Below, piece by piece: positions 32,701 through 42,169 of a DNA stretch of 64,000 bases. Location of the stretch: the NCBI GenBank assembly GCA_033032865.1, contig JAWHQI010000329.1:2356001-2420000 (forward strand), read 5' to 3'. Each line of letters begins with the position of its first letter. Within the stretch, counting starts at the first letter, position 1. The notes beneath the pieces are model-generated. The model saw nothing but the letters and a program-made list of their open reading frames with translations, ran no database searches and had not been told where the DNA came from. This stretch comes from Dactylorhiza incarnata. Taxonomy: Eukaryota; Streptophyta; Magnoliopsida; Asparagales; Orchidaceae. The position numbers were made by a program, and so were the translations under genes.

Positions 32701-32824
32701 CATACCATGTATTTTTCATTTACTCAACTTGTCATCCTAGTACCCTATGTCACTTTATCCTATTTTTGTCATGACTTGTCATGACAAAAATTCTCTAGGG
32801 CCTAGCAGTTTGGGGGATGTTACA

Positions 32825-33724
32825 TCTTGCATGTCATCTCCTCCTAATTTCTGAAGGCATGCATGGTAATTAGGTCATGGGCTGCAGGTTGGGCCTCATA
32901 TTGAGGCCTTAGTCCATATGGCTTGGCTTAATTGATTCAAATGGCCATTTTAGCACAATTTTGACATATTTTATCTTTTGGGGTTGACTTAGTCAATTGG
33001 TGGGTTGACTGGTCCAATGTGTTGGTCTTGAGTCCCTTGACACCACCCAATGTTTGTTTGGTCATGGTGGTGCCCTATTTGGGCCAATTTAGCCAATATG
33101 TGTGATTTTGACCAAAATTGGGGGAAAGTTGACTTTGGTCAATTTGATCAAATTGATGATCTCATGATAGGGATTTTGAGTCTATTGGGTCCCCCATGAT
33201 GTTCTAAGACTAGGGGTGAAGTCAATTTCATGTTTTGGGGGTGAATTGAGTCAATAGAGGAAGGATTGACTTATGCTGACCTAAGTTTGACTTTGGTCAA
33301 ATTGGACTAATTGAAGACCCCATGATGGGGCTTTTGAGTCCAAAGCACTCCTTTAGATGTTTACCAACTAGTGGTGGGGTCAATTTGTCCATTTGAGTCT
33401 GAATTGAACCCTATTGAGTTGAATTGGGCTATTTTGACCTAGTTTGACTTTGGTCTACTTGGGCTAAATTGGTTGACCAATTGATGAGACTTTTGGTCAA
33501 ATATGCCTCCTTTAGGGTTAGGGACATGGTGGTGGGTTAACTCACATCTATGAGTTCAATTTGAGCTAATTTGGTCTAAAATACCTTGCCCCTATAGTGG
33601 CTCACACTTGAGTTCTCTCAATTCAAGGGGACCTAAGGTCACTACCTAGCTCAAACTCACTTTTCTCACCACATGACATACCTTAGTTGAAGTCAAGGGG
33701 TCTAGTAGGAAATGGGATGTTACA
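32825..33724 (-). repeat. 3' LTR fragment of element B
   Basis: Low-complexity sequence built from short words such as TTTGACTTTGGTC and CAATTTG, the same style as 31660-32580 in the LTR of A. It ends GGGATGTTACA. Confidence 0.75.
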
Positions 33725-36248
33725 AATCCCAATAAACAAAAGAATAATTTCGTCCCCGAAATTCAAGTTCGGGTCTACGGGGTTCCATGCTCAATGAAGA
33801 TGAAAGGTCTCAAGAAGGTCTATAATGATATCACAAGACTATCTGGTAATTGTTATATTGTCCCATCAATATCTCCACATATCCATCTTTCAAATTATAT
33901 TCCACGGCTCCACTTTGCGAAGGGAATACGATGTCTTCTTAATAATTAACTCTAACAAAATTCCCAGATCTTCCTACTGATATAGAAAGTTTATAAACAA
34001 AATTTCATAACAACCCATCAACAATGATTCGTAGTATGAATTTCTCAAATTATAAGTTCACATTCTACTTCGTGAAGGAAGTATCAAAATTATGTAACCA
34101 TAAACTCTATCAAAATTACCAGAAGTTCATATTGTTATCAAAATTCCATGTAAGGGTTTCTATGGCCATTCTATATCAATAATTCAAGTTATGAGTTCCC
34201 TAAGTTATAACCACAAATACTATATTGTGAGGGAAGTACCATATATATGTGGACATAAATTCCAGGAAAAATTCCAGATGTGTATAACATCATTACAAGG
34301 TTATGTCCAGATTTTTAGAATATTCTGGTGTCAATTATTCCAGATATGAATATTCTAAATTATAACTCCAAATTGCACATTGTGAATGAAGCATGAAGTT
34401 TACTCAGTGATTGAATCAAATAAAATTTCTATTAGCTTCATACTGATATAAAAAGGACCTTGTACAAAATTTCCTAGAATTTTAATATCAATGATTCGAG
34501 CAATTAATTTCTCAAGTTATAGGTCCATATACTACATTGTGGAGGAAGCTTGTTATTTACTCGAGGATTAATTCTAACAAAATTTTCAGAGGTCTTAGGT
34601 GGTCTCATAACTCCAATTATCCAATTTCATGCAGCTTTAAGTTCATTAGCTTACTTAATTATGGGATGAGGTAAGTTGGGATAATTGAATAATTAATTAT
34701 TAATGAACTATAATATCATCAAAGTCCCACCAAAAATCTACAGAGTGTGATCTCGCTCTTTTAAGTGAATCCCATAACTTTATGTCTTCTCAGAAAGTTT
34801 TGACCATAAAATTCTCCTTTAAGGTCTATGCGACAATTCACATAAATTCCAATTTCCTAGGGAAATCAACCCAAAAGTGTATGATTTTCTCCAAGGGATA
34901 TTGTCTCATAACCCTAAGTGTATATTTTAAGTTTCGTGAGAATTGACCAAGGGAAAACCCTTAAACTCTCATGTAGACCTAGTGTTACATGGTCGTGTTG
35001 TAAGCACACCAATATCCTTGCACTTGCTTGTGAAGTAAATTGACTTCCAGAGGTCCAATTGACCTAACATTTTAACTATGGTCTATTTTACTAGGATAAA
35101 AACAACCTTTTGGTGTGGCATAAGTAAAGACTTTTCTATCGATCGTTTAAACATAAGTCTACTCATATGTATGAATCCAATTGAGTCAAGACTTTACCCT
35201 AGACTAGTATACACATAATCACCTTACCAAAGGGATTTGGAGTGATTTTGACTTCATATAGTCCGAAATTAATACCATGCGGGTTTTATGAACTTATCAC
35301 AAAAGCTATAGAAAAGGTCTTTCCAGAAATTCCCATTATGGGCAGTGTATGTATTTGGGCATGAGTCATGCATGACTAAAATTTCATCCTACTTGGAGTT
35401 GTAGAACTCCAAGATTCACTAAGTTCAATTTGGGTGTTGTAATTTTCCGTAAATAAGGTCTAGGAAATCCAAGTTGGTACCAAGCTAATCTAATAAACAA
35501 AAGGATTGGCCCCTATGCATTTGGGCTAAGTTTCTTTGGTATCATTGGGATATATTCGTCTTAGATATGCACTCGATCCTTAGGGTATCCGATCCTAGAC
35601 TCGGAGTCTCATCCGGCCTGAGACCTATTGATATTCCACGTACTTTAAGATCCTCGGGTTACCAATTATCATACCCTTCTCAAGGTTAGTATATACGCAG
35701 CCCCACAATGGGCATTTTCCAAACACTAATCCTTATCCAACTGAACACAAGTCCTTATCCGATTTCTGGTATCTGTCACGATGATTGGTTCGATGCAACC
35801 TAGTTGTTGGTTTGGAGATTTAAGTTTACGAGTTTCTTGTAAATTTTCTAATGGATTCCATGCACCAATCTCCTGAGGCGGTCCTATCCATTGGGTAAGA
35901 AGTGATGATCTCATTTGGTAGGAGAATTAGGGACATCGAGGTTTAAGACTTAAGTATCTACTTCCCCATAAGGTTCTTCTCCTAGTCACTTTGGGTGTCA
36001 TCATGCCTTAATCAGTCTATACCCGATGTCGGTTTGGTTTAGTATATGCTATGAAGTCGTCTTGGTGCGTCAAACTACAATGATGTCCTAGTTGGGTCGG
36101 CCTAACTCATTGATTAATGGACTATTTTGTGTGATTTTTACACATAGGCACACCACTGCTAGTTTGTACTCAAACTAACTCGAGCGGGGGTGTCCCAGGG
36201 TTTTATGGACTTCTTTCTCGTTGGATCGTTTGTACAAGTGATACCAGT
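33725..36248. other. Non-coding interior of element B with degenerate repeats
   Basis: No open frame of interest. Between about 33850 and 34620 a degenerate unit of roughly 165-170 bases recurs four or five times, recognisable by AAATTATAAGTTCACATTCT-like and TGTGAAGGAAGTAT-like blocks. From 34620 to 36120 I see nothing recognisable. Confidence 0.6.
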
Positions 36249-36435
36249 TGTAAGATCCCTTTCCCGCGCCAGGAGAGTTCTCGGATCTTATGCCCAGAAT
36301 CGCCGCCTTACGGTGATGTTAACGCACTAGTTAGCTACATCCGCAAAACACCGATCCTGCCGGCAAGGACGATCAACCAGGCCAACAAAAGATAAGAAGA
36401 AAACTAGGTAAATAATCCAAGTCCACAATCACACA
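36249..36435 (-). repeat. 5' LTR fragment of element B
   Basis: Matches the start of the 5' LTR of A (26289-26470), for example GCCCAGAATCGC, CCGATC-TGCCGGC and CAGGCCAAC blocks. It ends in a CA then TA microsatellite (36432-36462). Confidence 0.75.
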
Positions 36436-36469
36436 CACACACATATATATATATATGTATATACGCTTA

Positions 36470-36877
36470 ATGCGCATATACACTATATCCGCGCTTAGGG
36501 TTTAGCATTCCCGCAAATAGAGCATTCCCGCATCCCGCGCCCTCTTCCTCACATCGCGCATCCCGCACCCTCCCTGCTATCGCCGACCTCCTCACGCCGC
36601 CGGCCCTCGCGCCCTCCCTGCTCCTGAAAACCTCCTCACGCCGCATCTATTTCGTCCGGGGCCGACCTCCTCACGCCGGATCCACTCCGGCCAGCCGCAT
36701 CCAGTGCCCTCCCTGCACCGGAACAGTTTAATTTCAGCAATCAGATTTTTCAAGAGTGAAAAACTAGAAGGTAATGCCGGTTCTTCATTCATTCAAGAGC
36801 AGTTATTAAATGTCCAATACTAGTGTATTGGATATTCAACAACTAGTGTATTAAATGTTGTTCTGCTATGAAACAGG
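36470..36877 (+). other. Probable 5' UTR and 5' UTR intron of the FAR1-like fragment
   Basis: GC-rich leader with three copies of CCTCCTCACGCCG (36587-36680), followed by a good donor AAG|GTAATG at 36773 and acceptor ATGAAACAG one base before the ATG at 36878. This looks like a real gene start, with intron about 104 bp. Boundaries of the leader are not visible. Confidence 0.5.
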
Positions 36878-37345
36878 ATGAGTCATGAAACATTAGGCAC
36901 TTCAGGTTCATCTCCAATGCATATTGATGATATTAATAGTCATTCTGAAGATATTAACACAGTAGAAGAGGGTTCAAATTTTACTCCTGTTCAAACTAAC
37001 GAACCTTACATTGGCCTTGAGTTTGATGATTTGGATGAAGTTTTCAATTTCTATAATTGTTATGCAAAGAATTCAGGGTTTGGAATCAGGAAAAATTCTA
37101 GTAGCAAATCTAGAATAACAAGAAATTTGATATGGAAAAATTATGTTTGTGATAAATCTGGCAAAAAAGTTATACCTAATATGAATGAATCAACTGCAAA
37201 TACAAGGCGACGTGATACAAGGGTCGGATGTGGAGCGAAGTTAGATGTGCGAAAAAATAAATACGGTAAATGGTTTGATTCTGCATTTGTTAAAGAGCAT
37301 AACCACGCATTGGACACACCAAGAAAAACAAGGAAGCATAGATCC
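36878..37345 (+). pseudogene. FAR1/FHY3-like DNA-binding domain, truncated gene
   Basis: Plus-strand frame starting MSHETLGTSGSSPMHIDD. Residues 45-150 form the FAR1 DNA-binding domain, a WRKY-GCM1 zinc finger descended from Mutator-type transposases: YIGLEFDDLDEVFNFYNCYA, YVCDKSGKK, RVGCGAKLDVRKN, KWFDSAFVKEHNHAL. The Cys-Cys-His-His set is present. Full proteins of this family are 600-800 residues with MULE transposase and SWIM domains; both are missing because the frame runs into the 5S-bearing element at 37408. It may be a relic of a FAR1-family gene or of a MULE. It is surrounded by repeats and is probably not functional. Confidence 0.75.
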
Positions 37346-37407
37346 CATCATAGAACACATAACAGCATACTAGCAACAACAGTCCTATCCTCCTGGATTG
37401 CACTTTT

Positions 37408-37874
37408 TGTAACGGTCCAGGCCCGCCAACATGGGACCCAGCTGGACCCCCGGCACCCTCTCGGCCCAGGCCCGCCAACACGGGACCTAGCTGGCACCGG
37501 AAGGGTTCAGCCTAACCAGATGGTCTGCAGACCATGCACCCCAACCCCTCTTTGTCCCACCACAGGGCACAGTGGGTTGAAAGTACTCCATAGTTAAGCG
37601 TGCTCGGGCTGGAGCATTTCTGGGATGGGTGACCTCCTAGGAAGTCCACGCGCTGCCGCTTAACTGGCTCAATTCTTATCAAAGGGGGACTGTGGTCTCC
37701 AACAACTCACTATGCCATGTGGTGGGACAGAGAGGGGTTGGAGTGCATGGTCTGCAGACCATCTGGTTAGGCTGAACCCTTCTGGTGCCAGCTGGGTCCC
37801 GTATTGGCGGGCCTGGGCCGGGAGGGTGCCGGCGGTCTAGCTGGGTCCCGTGTTGGCGGGCCTGGACCGTTACA
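37408..37874. mobile_element. 467-bp inverted-repeat element with 5S rRNA-like core
   Basis: Begins TGTAACGGTCCAGG and ends CCTGGACCGTTACA. The two arms (37408-37574 and 37708-37874, about 167 bases each) are imperfect inverted repeats, e.g. CAGATGGTCTGCAGACCATG in both. Within each arm GGCCCGCCAACA-type blocks are also repeated directly. The core resembles 5S rRNA. Cassandra TRIM retrotransposons carry 5S sequence in their LTRs and begin TG/end CA, so this may be a solo LTR of a related type; the long terminal inverted repeats would be unusual for that. I find no target duplication. It truncates the FAR1-like frame. Confidence 0.7.
37577..37664 (+). rRNA. 5S rRNA-like segment (partial, not a functional gene)
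   Basis: Matches the middle and 3' part of plant 5S rRNA, including GTTAAGCGTGCT (A box) and GGGATGGGTGACCTCCTAGG (C box region). The first 40 or so bases of 5S are not recognisable, and changes such as GGAGCATTTCTGGG replace the GAGAGTAGTACTAGG part. Internal pol III control regions look largely kept. It is part of a mobile element, not an rDNA unit. Confidence 0.75.
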
Positions 37875-38230
37875 AGACATTCCTTCAGGGTCAACCCTAA
37901 ATAGTACCGAACTAGCTAGTCGTCATTTTTTTGGAGCAGAACAGACATATCGATGTTTTAGCTTTTACTTCAGTATTGCTGATAATTTAGAGTTAACCTG
38001 ATGACGAGACATTCCTTTAGAGTCAACCCTAATTAGTGTCAAACTGGCTGCAACTCTTGCGTCGAGTGGACCGTTCGATGTTTTGGTTTATTTTTAACTG
38101 CTTATAATGTAGAGTTGGTCTTGGGGTGGAGAAATTCCTCAAGGTTAACCCCACCCAACCCCGAACTCGATCAAAACTCTTTCGTTCAGAAAGCAATATT
38201 ATTGAGTTCGAAGTCATAATTTCTTTCCTG
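37875..38230. repeat. Diverged direct repeats of about 120 bp
   Basis: AGACATTCCTTCAGGGTCAA at 37875 recurs as GACATTCCTTTAGAGTCAAC near 38007 and in weaker form near 38130. Each is followed by ACCGAACT/GTCAAACT-like and ATGTTTT-like blocks. No gene seen. Confidence 0.55.
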
Positions 38231-38753
38231 AGATATTTAAATATCTGCTAGGACAAGGGATTGAGGGGTTTACCTTCTTGCATGCATATGTTTGAACTGA
38301 GGTTGTTATTGTGAGCGAATTGGTTCGTAACCCATGAGGCCAGGATGCTCAGCAAGCTGAGCCATGTATTGGGGCCTACCAGATTCACAAAGCTTTAAAC
38401 ATGGCTTACATGCACAATTGAGCAGGAAGAGGTCTTAACTTTGACTCAATCTTTGAATGTCTTGGTTTCGTTTTAACTGTTATAACTGTTATTATGAACA
38501 AGTTGGTTCGTAACCCAAGAGGCCATAACTCACATCAAGTCAAGCCAGGGACTGGGTTTACCAGAGTTACATTGCTATATTTATGATTTATGAGTTGTTC
38601 GAGCAAGATAAGGCTCCAACCTTTGACTCAATCACTAGGTACCTTGACGATGGTCTTGTTTGACTTATGAAAGTTTCGACTAAATTTCTATCGCTCAGTA
38701 TTCTACGATGCATTCGCTTTCAATAGGAACTATATAGCTATAAAGGGAATGTA
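38230..38753. repeat. Two diverged units of about 190 bp; otherwise unassigned
   Basis: GGTTCGTAACCCATGAGGCC (near 38322) and GGTTCGTAACCCAAGAGGCC (near 38505) begin two similar stretches that both end near TTTGACTCAATC. No coding potential recognised. Confidence 0.5.
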
Positions 38754-39316
38754 TTGTGCCTTCGAGAATTATTCTTAAAAAAATATATTGTGCCTTCGAG
38801 AATTATTCATATGTGAAATCTTGTGCCTCCGAGAAATATTCATACACTAATATATTATGTCTTCGAGAATTATTCCTACGGGAATACCTTGTGCCTCCGA
38901 GAAATATTCCTACACGAATATATTATGTCTTCGAGAATTATTCCTATCAGAATACCTTGTGCCTTCGTGAAATATTCCTATACGAATATATTGTGCCTTC
39001 GAGAATTATTCCTTAGAGAATGTATTGTGCCTTCGAGAAATATTCATAAGGGAATGTATTGTGCCTTCGAGAATTATTCCTAAGGGAATGTATTGTGCCT
39101 TCGAGAATTATACCTAAGGGAATGTATTGTGCCTTCGGGAATTATTCCTAAGGGAATATATTGTGTTTTCGAGAATTATTTCTATGGGAATACCTTGTGC
39201 CTCCGAGAAATACTCCTGCTTGAATATATTGTGCCTTCGAGAATTATTCCTACGGGAATACCTTGTGCCTCCGAGAAATATTCCTAAGGGAATATATCGT
39301 GCCTTCAAGAAATTGT
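38754..39316. repeat. 33-34 bp tandem array, about 16-17 units
   Basis: Units start TTGTGCCTTCGAGAATTATT and vary between two subtypes (CTTCGAGAATTATT and CTCCGAGAAATATT), partly alternating as 67-bp dimers. All open frames here are produced by the repeat, which shifts frame with each unit. Confidence 0.9.
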
Positions 39317-39723
39317 GTCTTGGGGAGAAAATCAGATGGCTGACGAGTTATACTCTGAGGCAACCCGCATGAAGGACGGTCTGGGAAGACAACCCGTGCG
39401 AAACTAATAGAACTGTGTGGGTCTAAGACCATATGCATGATAATACGGAGTACATAGGCGGTGGTCGCGAGGAGACTGCCATGACCCAATATAAGTCCAG
39501 ATACTTCCTCCCTTAATGTTATACCATGCTTGATGCTATTAGGGATTGGATTCTATTCGTGGCTCTGAGAACTTGTCATTGGCATAGGTGACAGGTGAGG
39601 GTGAGAGACAACACTCAAGTGTGGAGGAAGCCACAAGGCAGCTACTTCATGTATATATTCGTTAAGCCGCATCTCCTTGGGTTGTGCCTTAACTCATGGT
39701 ATACATATATACACACATATATA
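39317..39723. other. Unassigned spacer
   Basis: No gene, repeat or terminal structure that I recognise. It ends in a TATA/CACATA microsatellite. Confidence 0.5.
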
Positions 39724-39864
39724 TATACTATATTAAAAAGAAGTATGAGTAACTTTAAAAAGCCATGAATTAAAAAGTCATCCAGCAAATATTAACCGTT
39801 GATTCATCCATCAGATTCTCGGATCCGCCTAAAATTTAAACAAAAAGGCAAGTTAAACACGCTA

Positions 39865-40246
39865 CCAGAATTGGCTATTGGCAAACCAATTTCTATGAGT
39901 TATTACGCGTCTTTTGAAAATACGTTTTTTACATGCATTTTTAGGAAAAGTGTCCAACACGAAAAATTGTAGATCTCGTCGAGATCTACAACTTTCGTGT
40001 TGGACACTTTTCCTAAAAACGTATGTACAAGACGTATTTTCAAAAAATTCGCTATAGTTACGATCAGGGCGACAATAGGCCTTGTGCGTGCATTTTTAGG
40101 AAAAGTGTTCAACACGAAAGTTGTAGATCTCGACGAAATATACAATTTTCGTGTTGAACACTTTTCCTAAAAATGCCTGTACAAAGCTTATTTTCAAAAG
40201 GCGCGTAATAACTCATAGAAATTGGTTTGCCAATAGCCAATTCTGG
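39865..40246. repeat. Nested palindrome: 170-bp inverted arms that each contain a hairpin
   Basis: 39865-40035 and 40075-40246 are inverted repeats, starting CCAGAATTGGCTATTGGCAA and ending with its complement. Each arm also contains a self-complementary segment built from AGGAAAAGTGTCCAACACGA and its complement (39952-40016; 40094-40172). The spacer is about 40 bases. No open frame. Typical of fold-back or MITE elements. Confidence 0.88.
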
Positions 40247-40261
40247 TTTGCCTTTAACAGC

Positions 40262-40680
40262 GCCCTTAAAAAAACCCTACCACTCTTTCCATTCCACGCA
40301 GCCGTCGGAATACCTCTGCCGCGAAGCCCTCGAAAACCCTCTACCGCGCAACCCTCCACTTCACTCCTCCGCAATCTTCATCCAGCCGCTCCATGGACAC
40401 AACGATCTTCAACGACCCAAATCATGGACGCAGCCTCCTCTTCCGATAGATTACCGCTCCATCGCCTGTGAGGACCTCCGCCCTCTTCAACATGTAGATT
40501 TCACAGTTCAAACGCCCATCATTGGTATGCATCATGTTTTATCTCCTTCAATCATTTCTCGAACCCTGCATTTAACCTTTACCCTGCCCCGACCATTATC
40601 GACCTTATTCTAACTTCCTTCCGATTTCGCTGTGCAGGATTTGGGCGTGAAAGGATTCCTTTTAATCCCTCATGTAAGAC
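40262..40680 (+). pseudogene. Gene-start fragment with apparent introns, unknown product
   Basis: Begins with AAAAAAACCCTACC, typical of plant 5' leaders. An open frame runs to a good donor ATTG|GTATGC at about 40524; acceptor TGTGCAG at 40637 and a second donor CAT|GTAAGA at 40671 define a 34-base exon that keeps the frame (PIIG then FGRERIPFNP). The peptide (SIACEDLRPLQHVDFTVQTP) is not one I recognise. No downstream exons are evident, so this is a fragment, perhaps captured by a Helitron. Confidence 0.4.
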
Positions 40681-41036
40681 CTTCCGATTCCTTTTCCTCC
40701 CTGATTTCTGCACTGCCATGCTTCCTCTAAATCGTGTTCTTCCTGCCTCCAACTCCCGTATTTTCAAAACAAATTACTAACGTGCTTTTCCAAGAACTTC
40801 TACCAAAAATCAATACATATAACGTGATCTTGCTAGAAATATTTGTTTGCTACCCAGGCGCATTCAAATATTCTAAAATATGACAAGTTTTTTTCAAGTG
40901 TACTTCCTGCACTCAACATGCTTGATTTATTGCTTGAATGAGATGATTTATTTAATTAATCTCACTTCAATCTTGCTTACTCTGTTTAAGATCTCATTTA
41001 AGTTCTCCTCCATTATTCGTATTTGACTCAACATGT

Positions 41037-42162
41037 CCGTTCGTTTGGACAGAATTGGAATTCGATATTTGAATTGAATATTGATAAATATTGTGGAATT
41101 AAATATTGGTAACTAATTCCAATTTCAACGTTCGCTTAATAAACAATATTGTTGAATATTTTGGAATTAATCAATACTTTTGTTCGTTTGTTAAATAAAT
41201 ATTAATTTAAGAATAGAAAAATATTACGAAAAAACTAATATTTATCACATATATCATAAACAAATGTATGTCATGACGACGATTTTTTCCGTCAGGGCGC
41301 AATTTTTTCGCACAACGCATTTTTTTCGCTCGGACGCGCATTTTTTGCCCTGGATCATTTTTTCGCCCGGGCGCGATTTTGTGTCCCGGGCACAATTTTT
41401 TTGCCCGGGCGCAATTTGTGCGTGGGTGAAAAAATCGCGCCTGGGTGAAAAAATCGCGCCCGGGCGAAAAAAGTGCGCCCGGGCGAAAAAACGCGCGCCC
41501 GGGCAAAAAATTGTGCGCCCGGGCGAAAAACGCGCCCCCGGGCGAAAAATGCGCGCCCGGGCGAAAAATGCGCGCCCGGGCGAAAAATGCGCGCCCGGGC
41601 GAAAACGAGCGCCAGGGCGAAAAACGCGTGCTAGGGAGGAAAATTTCCGCCCGGGCAAAATTTGTGCGTCCGTGCGAAAAACGCGCGTTCGGGCGAAAAT
41701 CTCGCGTCCGTGCGAAAAACATGCGCACATACGAAAAATTGTGTGCACGGGCGCATAAACGCGCGCCCGGGCGAAAAACGCGCGCCAGGGCGAAAAACGC
41801 GCGCTAGGGCAAAAAACGCGCGCTAGGGCGGAAAATTTCCGCCCGGGCAAAATTTGGGCGTCCGGTCGAAAAACGCGCGTTCGGGCGAAAAACTCGCGTC
41901 TGTGCGAAAAACTCGCGTCCTGGCGAAAAATTGTGCGCTCGGGCGCATAAACGCACGCCCCGACAAAAAACGCGATAAATCGAGCGTGTTAGACTCGCCC
42001 AATTCCTATATGTTTAGCTAGATTTTGTGTTTAGGCTAAAATCAATTTCATGATATTTAACTTAAATTTCAATTATTAAAGCTACCTAACAAGCGAACGG
42101 CGTAATTGGAATTCGACGTCGAATTTCAATTCCAAATCTTCAATTCCGTCCAAACGAACGGG
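41037..42162. mobile_element. TIR element with GC-rich array (MITE-like)
   Basis: Left end CCGTTCGTTTGGACAGAATT and right end, read on the minus strand, CCGTTCGTTTGGACGGAATT are near-identical terminal inverted repeats; similarity continues weakly for about 100 bases (second block around CGTTCGCTT). A clean target duplication is not visible. The interior is the array at 41290-41985 plus AT-rich flanks. Superfamily not assignable from the ends alone. Confidence 0.7.
41290..41985. repeat. About 20-bp array of GCCCGGGC-centred units
   Basis: More than 30 degenerate units of the form GCGCGCCCGGGCGAAAAA. In the left part (to about 41430) they read TTTTTTCGCCCGGGCGC, in the right part GCGCGCCCGGGCGAAAAA, so the array changes orientation. 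Open frames on both strands here (Arg/Ala/Pro/Gly-rich) are repeat artefacts. Confidence 0.9.
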
Positions 42163-42169
42163 GCCTAAT

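Larger units (their letters stand above)
8614..32824 (-). mobile_element. Element A: Tekay-like chromovirus (Ty3/gypsy), split by elements C and D
   Basis: Minus-strand gypsy element: 5' LTR 26289-32824, gag 24885-26087, PR-RT-RNase H 22999-24783, then element D, then integrase plus chromodomain 8952-10516, polypurine region and the start of the 3' LTR (8614-8855). PR-RT-RH-INT order with a C-terminal chromodomain and the TGTAACATCCCC LTR terminus fit the Tekay/Del clade. The 3' LTR is cut by element C at 8613/8614. The right end at 32824 abuts sequence of element B, so A inserted into B. Several stops make it inactive. Confidence 0.85.
26289..32824 (-). repeat. 5' LTR of element A, 6.5 kb
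   Basis: Plus strand begins TGTTAGACCCTC and ends GGGGATGTTACA, giving TG...CA on the minus strand. It is unusually long; Tekay-clade LTRs are mostly about 2-4 kb, so an unrecognised insertion inside is possible. Contents: GC-balanced U5 side (26289-27700), a 44-bp array (27722-27925), a 156-bp array (28336-29700), AT-rich DNA, a short GC-rich island near 30860-31260, and a long low-complexity stretch rich in TTGAC and TTTGGG (31660-32580). No convincing genes. Open frames here look like chance. Confidence 0.75.
32825..36435 (-). mobile_element. Element B: non-coding relative of element A (LARD-like), truncated
   Basis: Its 3' LTR part (32825-33724) ends GGGATGTTACA like element A, and the following block with TTTCGTCCCCGAAATT matches the polypurine region of A. 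At the other end 36130-36300 matches 26160-26340 of A, including CTAACTCGAGCGGGG, the primer site region and the LTR start TGTAAGATCCC at 36249. The 2.5-kb interior has no gag or pol. Both LTRs are incomplete: the left is cut by A, the right fades into a CA/TA microsatellite at about 36435. Confidence 0.75.

Noticed and set aside
37577..37664. Functional 5S rRNA gene
   Set aside because: The 5' third is missing and conserved bases are changed; it lies in a mobile element.
38756..39372. Overlapping frames with CLRELFLRE repeats
   Set aside because: The 34-bp array cycles through all frames; no protein-level constraint.
41207..41850. Open frames of up to 198 residues rich in Arg, Ala, Phe, Pro
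   Set aside because: Produced by the 20-bp GCCCGGGC array, open in several frames at once.
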